A DNA stretch of 64,000 nt, taken from NCBI GenBank assembly GCA_000320545.1, contig ADNK01000266.1, positions 62,001 through 126,000 on the forward strand. Direction: 5' to 3'. A model generated the notes under the pieces. It saw only the letters and a list, made by a program, of their open reading frames with translations, made no database searches and was not told the origin of the DNA. Positions 45,010 through 55,941 of the stretch are shown here, piece by piece (position 1 is the first letter of the stretch; every line of letters starts with the position of its first letter). This stretch comes from Bigelowiella natans CCMP2755. Lineage: Eukaryota > Cercozoa > Chlorarachniophyceae. A program made the translations under genes and the position numbers.

Positions 45010-46972
45010 TTCTTACCGAACGTAGTGGTGAGATAGCGTGGTTTAGAAGATACTAGGGGGTAGGCACTACAAGGGGTTCTCAACTCGCGTTGATTCAATG
45101 AAGAAAACTATCTTACGTCAATGAATAACTCATGTCGCAGTCTAAAACGAAACACTAGTTATCGCAATGAAGGACGGCACCGATTTTACTCCTGATTCAG
45201 CTCGTACGCTGCCTGCCACTTTCGAACAGAGAATCACCAGATTCACGAAATTGCGACATGATTATCAACAAGAAAATGACATAAATGGATTGAACTTTTG
45301 ACGGAAAAAACAACGATGAACACAATTAGATAAAATTTGGCAAAATTTGCAGCATACGGTATTTTAGATATCTGTTATAGTTCTATTGTAATACTTATAA
45401 ATGAGTAATTTTGTACCGATACATAAGATAAAATTTCAAAAATTTCATTCCTATTTCTCTCTCCTTTTAATTATGTTCGATTACGCCAGCATGCGCACCG
45501 TCAGGAAAGGCGTCCGTCCCCCGATAAAATAATTCGACGATTCTGAGACTCATATTTCTTCGGCTCTAGACGAAGGATTATGATGACGGAAGTAGACGAG
45601 CAGGATGAGAAGATCCATCTCTTGGCACAGATCCACAGAAATGAAGAGCATGACCGGTCAAGCATAGGATATTGCCCATGGATTCGTCTTGTTCTTCCGA
45701 TCAACACATTAGGAAGGGGCAGCGACCTTGGAAGGGGGTCGTTTCCTGCTACATCGTTACATGTCTTCTGAAGTAACCAAAATCGTCTCTTTTTCAAATT
45801 AGCTCTCGTTGTGACTGCTGCAATATGCCATGTATCGGCCAAGATGCATGCTGCTTCCTCGGTAAAAATTTGAAAAGTTAACTTGCAAATCGTTTTTCAT
45901 AAGTACGACAGCAACCTAATTCTTGGTGCTATGACAGTGATTTTCCACCTCTGCTTCAACGTCTGTCTCAGCTGCGATTGTGAGACTTGTGTAGATCCTC
46001 CAAGGTGGTGGATGAATTGGTCTGGTTGCAATTGCTGGTGCATTGTGATAAACACATACAGAGTAGCAAATGACTCCCCAGTGCGACCAACATCAATATC
46101 AAGTAGTGCTGTCACCAGCTACAGGGCATGCGTCCGAGCAACATCAGCAACAGTCGTCGAATGAGTTATTTGCCCACGCCTGCTGCAATGTACTAAGCCA
46201 ACGTGCCGTTGCAATTTATGGGCTGCGCTACGACATTGTACAGCAGAATCGAATTTGTAATGAAAATGATCATTGAAAAATTGAATTTTACGCGACAACA
46301 CAACACAACAACTACAATTCTTTCTGTAAAACCTGTTGTCTCATCATGGCATGCGTGGATATACGCGTGTACCTTTTAGACACATACTTCAGCATATTCG
46401 ACCATGCGAACGATGGTCAGCGCCTCACTTTGCTATCGTATAGTGCTCAGTAGTCGTCTGCCCTACACCCTACACTACTAGACTAGTACGATGTACACGT
46501 ACCTGCGGCGAGATATCGCGACTACAACTCCTTGAGCGCGCGTACGTACACGAAGTTAAGCCATAACGAGCAAACATATGCGCGCGTGTTTACAGTAGTT
46601 GCAAACCTGTGTGCTATACGTAACCCCGCAAGTGTGTCGCTTCACTGCTGCTGTGCGCCGGCGGCGGCTATGTAAGGCTACACATCTATGTAAGACATAT
46701 GCGCTTGTGCTGTTGTACGTACGTAAACACGTTGCTAGATGTGTGCTACACCTATTTGACAACACGTTGGCACATTGATCGATCGGCTGAATAATGCAGT
46801 CAGTGAGGTTATAGGGCGTGTTTATGTCTAGATGTGCTATGATATGCTCGCAATGATGCATTTCAATCTCATAGCACTAGTACTTACATGGAGAGCTGCT
46901 ATGTAACCATAACACAGGCGCAAGCACGTGTAACACATGTGGAGGTGGCTGTGGTTGCTAGTATATTTTTTC
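45010..46972. other. Gene-poor interval with an unresolved short ORF, a phosphatase-like scrap and an island
   Basis: 45010-45480 is AT-rich with nothing recognised. An ATG ORF at 45580-45771 (+, 63 codons) is of unknown meaning. At 45950-46115 the minus strand reads IDVGRTGESFATLYVFITM, which echoes the GRTG end of a PTP loop but lacks the HC residues. 46300-46960 is a CATG/CGTACG-rich island. Confidence 0.4.
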
Positions 46973-48290
46973 TCATATTATTGGCCACTGGATCATGGGG
47001 AAGACGCTCAATACTTTTGCCATTAGGCATCCCAAGATAGTTCCTATCGAGTATCCTAAGGTGCCAGTCAGGATTGCTGGCTGGACAGCTGATTTCCATC
47101 CTTTTGCTGCAGCCATTGCGCTAGCAGTTGCAGGGCCCCCAACGTTCGCGTTTGCAGCCACTAAAATTGCCCATGTTGGATAACCTAGCAAACCTTTCCC
47201 CAACGCCAACGAAAATCCAAGCTGGATTAGGAGGAGAATCAAAATGAATAGAAATACTGGCCCGCCCATGCTTATGGCAACCTTGATATCTGCACATGCG
47301 CCAAGAGTAGCAAAAAACACGAGCATTAATGCAGCACTTAGTGCTGAAGAACCAGAGAAGATATTTGAGGCAGCAGAGCGTTCCCTAGAGTTCTTGGATT
47401 GGATATATTTTGAACTAGCTGTGGAGGTTATGAGGACTAAAAGTGGTGCTATGATACTTGCTAACCCTAGACTCAAGCTCGGTTGCCCGAATGCCGATGC
47501 TACACGTCTCGATATGTCCAGTACTATGAGTGAGGTTGCCAGAGAGCTAATTATCGACATTTTTGTCGACATCTCTCCTTGGTTGCTATCAGCAGCATCA
47601 CAGTTTCCCTTGTCACAATGATAATTTTTGGGTAGTATATCAGGATTACTCTCTGCAGCACCTGGTCTAGTTGCAGGGATTATCATAAGGACAGTTAGAT
47701 ATAGTGCCATTGCTACATTATCAGCTGCCATTCCAGCTGCAAGAAGTGCTTGTTCACTTCCCTGCCCAAGGGTCGCAGCAGCAGCAGCAGCATCAACACC
47801 GCCAGAACCGCCCATTCCAATTGCCTGGGCTGTGCTGGCGAAATTTAAAGATCCTCCAATATAGCTAGCACACAAGCAGGCAGCTATTCGCCAGCCTTCT
47901 ACTCCGAGCAGTCCTCCAACAAAGTAATATGCAACTAAAGTTCCAATAATAGACCCTACCGCACCAATTACGAAAGCCTTTAGTACAACTCTGAATTGCT
48001 TCTCTAACAATTGTCGTAAGTTCGATCCTAGCAATGCAAGTGCTACAGCCAAGGGCATTAGATGCGACCACACCAACTCGTATGCTGCAGATATGGCAGG
48101 AAGTATTCCGATGGATGCAAGCAACATCGTAGATCCAAGTGCGACAATAGGTGCAGACAGAGTTGCTCCTATTTTTGTCCTGTCCTCCATTACTTGTCCT
48201 ACCATTGCCGAAAACATCAACACTGCCATGACGGTTAGATCGGAGTTGACAACCCATGAGCTTGGTGGAGCAATCGCTGTCCTCACTTCT
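46973..48290 (-). CDS. DUF819 family integral membrane protein
   Basis: About 440 residues with roughly ten hydrophobic segments, for example SDLTVMAVLMFSAMVG, VVLKAFVIGAVGSIIGTLVA, ALMLVFFATLGACADI and LFILILLLIQLGFSLALG. Family-type motifs are SYIGGSLNF, ADNVAMALYL and NANVGGPATASAMA. This is the DUF819 (YjcL-like) family, found in bacteria and in plants/algae where it is plastid-predicted; transport function is suspected but not known. The stop is at 46973-46975. No in-frame ATG is available at the start. A CCCACAG acceptor at 48291 opens the exon, or coding continues in frame to about 48440 as an Arg/Ser/His-rich stretch that could be a transit peptide. The 5' end is therefore unresolved. 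Confidence 0.85.
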
Positions 48291-49057
48291 GTGGGAAAAC
48301 GGTGAACCCCACGAGAATTTGTCGCCGATTCTGGTTTTTGATACCGATGACGTTGATGATTATGACTACGCCGAGGATTGTTACAATATCGAGTATAAGC
48401 GCTGGATAACCGAAGCCTTGGGTCCTACGTATTAAGGTCGAGAAGCGAACAATCAGGCATCGTATTAGAACTTGATCTTAAACTTCTGCTTAAAGCTATT
48501 TACTCGGATCTTCATTGTCGTCGCAGAAGTTTCGGCAATTCTTTTCCGACTGAGGTCTTGTGCATTGAGAAGATGTGGAGAGGCATACCATTGCGAGGAG
48601 AAAGCAGATTGGGCAGCTACTACGGAGAGCATCTGTCTGTTCAAGAGCTGGCGTTGTGGTGGGAAGTATAGTTGTAGTAGTTTTTCCTTGTTTTAGTAAT
48701 TATTCAATTATTGTGGTCGCTCCTAGGACGGAGAGGATAAAGAAGTAGTAGTAGTAGTAGTAGTAGTGGGGGTCTTAGCAGGCACCATGTCCTCTATCCG
48801 AACACTCCCGACTCCCGACAATAATAACGACAAATCAATACCGGTAATAATATTAAAAATGCATGAATTCCATGCGGTTTTCATCAATAAACTATAGTAT
48901 TTGTACGTCGCTCAATACACGTACATGTCCTACTCATTCTTCTTCCTTGTCCTTCATTCCTCGTTCATTCATTCTTCCTAAAAAGCGTGAGCCTTCTCCA
49001 CACGCCTCCTTCCTTCCCAACCACAGCACCTGGAAGACATCCTGGCAGCACACAAGC
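48291..49057 (+). other. Possible coding exon of an unidentified plus-strand gene; otherwise intergenic
   Basis: 48468-48667 (+) reads VLELDLKLLLKAIYS, LCIEKMWRGIPLRGE and LSVQELALWWE before a GTATAG donor, with a short possible next exon after CTCCTAG at 48730. The composition looks coding but no family is recognised, and it overlaps the presumed 5' region of the DUF819 gene. Followed by a TAG tract (48746-48770). Confidence 0.35.
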
Positions 49058-51804
49058 ATGGAATCTAAGTTAGATCTCACCGTTGTTTTCAACAAGGTGT
49101 TTCATCATAACCATTGAGCAGGCCTCCGACACGCTTTGATGATTGGTTTCTTTTGTGCAAATAGGGCGAGAAAGTACTTCCATTACAACTGAGTGGTGAT
49201 ACTTTGGTTTCAACTTTAAAACGATTGGTAGCAGCAGAAGTTCATGTTCCGGTGTCTGATCAGAAAGTCTTCTACAAAGGTGGTGGATCGATCACAGCAA
49301 TGTGTGAGTATGTTCAAGGCTCAGATTAGTCGATTGAATTCAATTATGAAAAAGGTTCTGCCTTGACGGATACCAAGACAATAAAGCAAAGCGGTATTCA
49401 AGATAAGGATGTGATAGGTATCCTGGTGATATATCATCAATTTAGTGACCATGCACACACACATGCATTCGGCCCAATGTCGATCGATACACTGACAAAC
49501 GCCCTCACACTTATAACTCCGAAACACACACACACACTCACACGCTAAAACACACATGCAGAGGTCCAAGGAGTTTCACTATCGCAATCCCTAACGAGTT
49601 TGAGCCAGATCCCTCAACATATATGGCAGGTGACTGTTACTATGCAGCAGCATAAACTTGGCATGTATCAGAAATTCCTTGCCTTACACACGTCTGCCCC
49701 CCCCCCCCCCCCCCCCCCCCCTCCTCCTCCTCCTCCTCACCTTCATTGCCATCATCATTATCATCATCATCATTCTTTCTGATAGAATCCTGCCCAGCTT
49801 CAAGAGACTATCAAAGGAAATCCAAAGTTGTTGAATCAGCTTCTCCATCAGGTATGCTGTACCTAGTACCTAGTAGGAACTCGCGAATTATGATTGCGAC
49901 AGACTGGAAAGGAACTACTACTCCCATAATTGGCATCACGCAATGACTTATGATATTAATGTTGGTGGTAGAACCCAACATTGGCAACGGCAGTTATGAG
50001 CAATAACACATTTATGTTGGAGCAATATTTCATTGAACAAAGGTAACAGTTTGCACATTATTTTGCAGCTGTGTACGACCCTCAGTTAGTCGTCGTTGAT
50101 TGCCATGATATCGTGTAAATCGCGATGTGTTTGGAAAACAACCACGACTATGTAGCACTAAATCACACGGATCTATACACTAGGAGAGCTCGAGAGGCTG
50201 CAAAAAGAAAAGAAGATATGGAAATTTCCCGTCTCCAGGTACAAGATATTACAACATGCAATGCAATTTTCAGAAGTTCTCCTTTTCCTTTTTTATTTTC
50301 TCATGTATGACCATGATTACCAACCATCATCATTATGATAATATCTTAAAGGATGAAAGGTATCATACGAATTCAAACACGATGTGATGTTGCGGTGAGT
50401 TGGTGATCCAAAAACAAGGAATATTCTGCCATTTATAATACTTCTCCGTATAGGCTAACCCTTTGGATCCGGACTCTCAGAAAAGAATCCAAGAAATAAT
50501 TCGAGAAAAGAATATTCGTGAAAATATGGAGAGGGCTATAGAACACAACCCAGAATCGTTTGGCAGTGTCATAATGCTTTACATTCCATGGTACAGTAGG
50601 AAAGCTTTAGGCATCGTTAAATTCTACGAATATTTTACCTATTATTGTATTGCATCCTTTCTTTTTATTTTCATTTTCTTCATTGTCATTCTTCCTCATT
50701 CAGCGCCGTGAATAAAGTTCCCCTTAAAGCATTTGTGGATAGCGGTGCCCAGATGACAATTATGTCTCAAAAGTGCGCAGAGAAAGTCGGATTAGCGCAC
50801 CTAATCGACAAGCGGTGGCAAGGCATGGCAAAGGGAGTGGGTACATCAAAAATCACAGGAAGAATTCATGCTGCACAGATTCAGATCGGCAGTGCATTTC
50901 TTACCATGAGCATTACTATTCTAGAGAATCAGGTGAGCTGTTGTATTCGTAAATATCATGTGGCAGTAGTGTTGTAGAACAGAGAGGAGACGAGAAGAAG
51001 AGAAGGAGCTGAACCACCCACTAGACCACCACTTGCTGTTTCCCATAACACTACGACTTTATTTATGATTCATACCTCCCCACCTCCTCTTCAAGGACAT
51101 GGATTTTTTGCTTGGCCTGGATCAACTCCGTCGTCACCAGGCTTGTATTGATCTAAAGGACAATTGCCTGCGTATCCAAGGCCAGAACGTGAAATTTCTA
51201 TCTGAGAAAGTACTAGTACGGAGGAGGAGGGGGAGGAGGAATGAGATTTTTTTTTTTCACCCCAATGTAGATATATGATCCTAATAGTAGTTATTGAGTG
51301 ATATACTACTTAACAACAGGACATTCCTAAGAATGGAATATTTCAAGATGCCAAAGGAGGAAGAGGCGTTGGTAGCACTACTAGTAGTAGAAGTAGTAGT
51401 AGTGGTACAAGGAGTGTTGCTGCTGATAGCAAGCAGTCAGGCCCCAGAGGCAAAAAGCAGGTACTTTGTTACTATAGTTCCAGCAACCGTCTTTATTGAG
51501 AATGAATTTGATAATGATCAACAGAAGGAGGATAGGGAGACAATATTACTCGATTTGCAATATTAATCGATATTTCATAGATGGTCGTTTGTTCACTTAC
51601 TTACAGAAGGTTGGGGGTTCTTCTTCTTCTTCTTCTTCTTCTTCTTCTGGCATGGAAACAGAGGCTTCGTCTCCTCCAACAGCCTCAAATTCTAGACCAG
51701 GTGTGATGTCTGTGGATGTAAGTATGAAATATCTGAAAGATGATATACGTCGATGGTGCTCGTAATGCTGTCTTGCGTGTACTCTTTTTTAAAAGTTAGA
51801 ACTT

Positions 51805-51893
<89 letters not shown>

Positions 51894-52442
51894 GGGAAGG
51901 AGGTTACGTTTGGTGTGATACACAACCAGCAGGAGCAACAATGGTATCGGCGACTACTAGTACGATGAGCACTAACAGCAACAGAAGCGCACCATCGACT
52001 ATTAACCCGGTGCGTGTGTGTGTGTGCGTGCGCGCGCGCGTAGTGATAAGAGGAGGGAGAAAAGCGTGGGGTGTTTTTCTCTTATCTGTTTTTCATCATT
52101 ATGATGATATCATTTTGCAATGAAGATGATTCCGAATATGGTGCTAGTGGTCTCATGCCAACTTTTATGAAACAGCAACATCTTGCAACTCTGATAAGCA
52201 TGGGATTCTCACCTGCAATGGTCGGTTAAATTTTGTCGCTGTATATTCCTTTCTTTCATGTGATATGTGTGTGAGGGGTGAGCATGTTACTCTATGTTCA
52301 GGCTCTGGAGGCTCTCACAGTGAGCGGTGGAAACGTAGAACTTGCTGCAGCATATCTCTTTACAAGGGTGATTTTTTTTGCATACATATTTGAATGTATT
52401 GGTCATCACTTAATTTTTTCCTTTATTTTTATTTAGCAATAG
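49058..52442 (+). CDS. DDI1: DDI1-type ubiquitin-shuttle aspartic protease: UBL, retropepsin-like, UBA
   Basis: Exons: 49058-49096, 49165-about 49303, about 49562-49629, 49786-49851, 49972-50042, 50184-50238, 50454-50590, 50704-50932, 51096-51209, 51320-51460, 51607-51700, 51930-52009, about 52126-52220, 52302-52367 and 52437-52442. The N-terminal UBL ([21 protein letters not shown]) is followed by the helical domain ([20 protein letters not shown]) and [20 protein letters not shown], as in DDI1. The retroviral-type protease has active-site [13 protein letters not shown] and later [15 protein letters not shown] Ser/Gly-rich linker with GCT/TTC-type repeats precedes a UBA ([29 protein letters not shown]). 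DDI1 delivers and cleaves heavily ubiquitinated proteins at the proteasome. Joins 2-3 and 12-13 are off in phase by my reading; the rest agree. Confidence 0.93.
49687..49722. repeat. Poly-C run with CCT repeats
   Basis: About 23 consecutive C followed by CCT units in an intron of the DDI1 gene. Confidence 0.9.
51811..51887. repeat. (TG)n-(GA)n compound microsatellite
   Basis: TG tract 51811-51841 and GA tract 51845-51887 in a DDI1 intron. Confidence 0.95.
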
Positions 52443-53696
52443 ACGCAGCAATGATGGGACAGAGCTTCAGCTCGAAAGCGAATATCTTTTCAGAATTAGT
52501 CTTGAATGGAATTGTGTTTGCCAGAAGCCAGTTCATGCCCGCGCATGTATACGCAGAGTAGGCGAACTAGAGCACGCACGTGATGTACGTTACAAATGTG
52601 TTAACACAAATACGTATACGTTTCATTCAAGCATAATAAATGCGTGCAGAGCGGTGCCAGCTAGCGTGATATGCATTTGGTGGTTGCTACTTGTACAGTG
52701 TTAAATTATGCCACGCATGCGTGCCAAAAATGGATGCTGTGCCAAATAATGTGACATCATTAGAGCTACATGCATTAGGATGACCACTGAAAAAAATAAT
52801 AGAAATGTGATTATATATGATCAATTTATTAGTCATCCATATCATTACACATCATAAGCTCTTGCATAAAAAGACGTGTCTAGGTGTGCGTATCTGCTAG
52901 ACTAGCTAGCTAGCATGTGTGCCACCAATCATGCTAGCATGGCGGCCTGCTGCTGCATGTAGGACACTACACGTACTAGCTAGCGCACTTATACAAAAGT
53001 AAAAAATGCTGCGCCATTCTAGCATTCGCTACAATCTAGCAATCTAGCTGCTAGTACAGGTGCGCGCACAATCTAGCAATGATCCATTTTTTTTTAGTAC
53101 TGCTCGCGCGTACGTACTAGCCTATTAGTGGCTACGGGCTAGCCCCGCCCTAGCTAGCTAGCTATCTCGACTTTTTGAGTGCGTCATCTCAACTAGTCAA
53201 TGTTGCGATGACGCATAGCGAGTGTTGCGGGCTTTCGATGCAAGTTCACATTCATTGTGTCTATATACATGTAAGCAACACAACTCCAATCACAATGCAC
53301 AGCATGGCTTCTGGGAAAAATCCTGACTTTTTTTGGTTTCCCCCCCAAAAATTGTCATTATCTACATGCTGATCTTGGCAACTAGCCTAGTGTAGCCTGT
53401 CAGCTGTGGCATTGTCTAGATGTCTGATGTAGCAGCCGCATTTATTGCTGAACTATACGAATGCGCTATGTACTGCTAGTTCAGCTGAGCGCGCTGGATA
53501 TTCTAATCTTAGTTCTTATTGCTTTTTACCAATAAAAATTTAGATCATAAAATGTGCGTTTAGGCGTAAATTTGAATTTTTTTTATCGTATGCACCACAC
53601 TAGCACAGTTGGCATAGATCCAAACCGTTGTCCAACCATCGAACTATAGGGAAATAAAGATGCTTTGTACTACTACGTGCGCTCCTCTTGACACTA
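52443..53696. repeat. Long intergenic island with inverted, diverged copy of the repeat core
   Basis: Between convergent stops. GCTACATGCATTAGGATGA at 52765-52783 is the inverted core with a 4-nt insertion. 52880-53180 is dense in CTAGCTAGCTAGC and GTACGTAC palindromes. No coding exon seen. Confidence 0.6.
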
Positions 53697-54089
53697 CTAC
53701 TCGTGTTCGATCTGAGCGCCATCCAGTGAAGATTCCATCTTTTTGAATTCATCCAGGGCAGATGTAAGCCAGGCTGAGAAAGCCTCCCGTTCAATATTGC
53801 CGTCCGGGTTGAAAGAAACCTTTCCATCTTTGCTAGCTTTAACCAAATCAAGCAAGTCGAGGGATTCCCAAGTGACACCCTGTTATGATTTATAAAGTAA
53901 ATAAATGATACAGTCATTAAATCTTGATTTTTCTAATTTTTTATCACCTTTCCACCAAGATTGTTCTTCTCGATTAGGCGAGTGAGCTCAGCACCAGCAC
54001 CTTTGAACTTATATGCCTGATTAGCGGAAAAATATCAAAAGTGTTCAACCGTGCAAACCAGTAGTATTAGCTCGACATCACCCCATACA

Positions 54090-54162
<73 letters not shown>

Positions 54163-54637
54163 CAACCTCTTCGATCTCATAAGGTTCGATCACATCGTCA
54201 CCGTTCAAATCTGATAATGTCGAGGAGACTTAGTTGGATCGAAACTAGTACAAAGATGACGGGTTCACAATAAATACTCCGAAAAAATCTTACCAAAAAG
54301 CATGAAAGCATCCTCGCAGAACTTTTTGTATTCCTGAAAATTCCAGCAGTTTGTATACGTCATCATATTCATATTTTATATGTTAAAGGCAATCACTTTT
54401 CTATGCAAAACTTTATCTAGGATGACGATGTGAGTCTCACAAGTCAGGAAATTAAATTACGTTTGATTCTGTGGAAATGCTTCTCAACTGTGTTCCAGAA
54501 ATAGAGATTGGCCGGCAGAGCAGCGATTTATGAAGCATTGGAGGTGTCCAAAGCGAACCCTGCATCTTACTTATGAGGCGAACACCGCCCAGCCGGCGAA
54601 AGAAGGGACGCGAGAGGAAGCGTGTGACACGAGACAT
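53697..54637 (-). CDS. EF-hand protein with mitochondrial-type presequence, 5 exons
   Basis: Exons in order, all phase-consistent: 54637-54461, 54333-54294, 54210-54167, 54016-53948 and 53879-53697 (TAG), about 165 residues. The first exon (MSRVTRFLSRPFFRRLGGVR, then further Ser/Arg stretches ending near RSISTESN) is a typical amphipathic, acid-free mitochondrial presequence. The next exons give an EF-hand: FMLFDLNGDDVIEPYEIEE, with Asp/Asn/Asp ligands and Glu at position 12. A second, degenerate EF-like region follows (KASKDGKVSFNPDGNIEREA). Likely a mitochondrial calcium-binding protein. A further coding-looking exon upstream (54850-54725, KKKMLFHEDGKDDLNLHSF) does not join in phase and may be an alternative start or part of another gene. 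Confidence 0.8.
54089..54162. repeat. (CA)n-(TA)n compound microsatellite
   Basis: CA tract 54089-54121 and TA tract 54123-54160 in an intron of the mitochondrial EF-hand gene. Confidence 0.95.
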
Positions 54638-55941
54638 TGAATCCACCTGAGTTTCAGATCTAACTACACAAGGGCCTTCCAATATTACATCGAATAGCCT
54701 ATAATATACTATTACGACATACATTCTTTGTTGTAGAGGGCAGCCCAACTGACAACAAGCTTCCGGTCTGTGCACAGGTCTCTGAAGCTGTGCAAATTCA
54801 GATCATCTTTACCGTCTTCGTGAAAGAGCATCTTCTTTTTGGCCACTAAAAATGAAATTCAAGAGAAACTGCTGCGCTAGAACAATGGAGTACAGATTAA
54901 AATCTGTACTTTCATTGGGAGCAAATCCAACCAAATTCATTTGCATAAACTCTTACAGTTTTCAACACCAACTTTTTTAGAACGGCATTCAAACGAGACA
55001 AAGAAGAAATTCTAAGGTAGGGTTATATTTGTGTACATGAGACAACATGTAAAACTAAAAATTGAACACAATTCTAGTTTCTCTCATTTGGACTCTGCAA
55101 TTAAAAATCTTATGCATGTAATCCCAAAAGCTTCTCTTACTTTCCGGTCATGTGTGAGATATTCAAAAGCCATTCAAAAGCTCTTTTTATCGGTTTCGCA
55201 ACATATCTTGTCTCAGGTAATAAATTCACTTGTATTTAGAAGGCGAACTCATCCCAATTGATAATAAATAATATGTGTGGTCATCGTGCATAATATCTGG
55301 CTTTCAGATTGAATATTTGGATGAAAAGGACTGTATCTTTATAAAATATCATGTAAGAAGAAATCATAAGAATAAACTAATCTGAATAATGTTTGTAAAT
55401 TATTAAATTATGGATAAAATAAAGATGCGACATACAAAATACATTTTTTTTATAATCTTTGTTGGACAATTTCTACTTTTCAAGACATTCTAGATGAGTG
55501 GTCGGAAGACATAGTCTGATATTCACTAGAGGACTGTTTCTGGTTGTAACGCCCGCTCCCCCGTTGGGCTTAGATTTTAGCCCGAATCCACGTCGATTGA
55601 CCCCTGCATCCTCCTGGTATCATTGCCAACGGGGAAGAGGTAAATGATCAATCTAATTTATCCAATAATATTGCAGGATTTGTTAGCATATTCATTCTTC
55701 CCACGTTTTCTCGTCACATAAATGAATTTAGTAGTTGTCTCCTCTGCACGTATGCTCTTCTCATCTTTAGAACAATCATCGAATATCGAATAATGAATTA
55801 TTTCTAAAATTAAAAGCAAGTAGCTCTTATTCTGGTGTTCGTTTGCGATATATAGGGGCAAGTTGTGGAGGTGAGAGGAGGTTCGCAAAAAAAATAGAGT
55901 AACGAGACACAGGCAAAGCTGGTTGATAGTTGTTACATAAG
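54638..55941. other. Intergenic interval upstream of the dynein gene
   Basis: Contains the unplaced exon 54725-54850 (-), AT-rich sequence to 55500, a GC-rich palindromic patch at 55558-55640 and about 300 bp to the dynein start. No other coding sequence recognised. Confidence 0.4.
55558..55640. other. Structured GC-rich palindrome, candidate non-coding RNA or regulatory element
   Basis: CCCCGTTGG at 55559-55567 pairs perfectly with CCAACGGGG at 55626-55634. Inside it GGGCT (55566-55570) can pair with AGCCC (55579-55583). It stands out from the AT-rich surroundings. It does not fit a tRNA cloverleaf by eye. Confidence 0.35.

Noticed and set aside
48301-48440. Minus-strand frame giving a strongly hydrophobic peptide and plus-strand frame giving an acidic peptide
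   Set aside because: They are complements of each other (acidic codons read as hydrophobic on the other strand). The third, Arg/Ser-rich frame is the one continuous with DUF819, so neither was annotated as a gene.
55558-55640. tRNA gene
   Set aside because: The stems do not fit a cloverleaf with a 7-bp acceptor and GTTCGA loop; kept only as a structured candidate.
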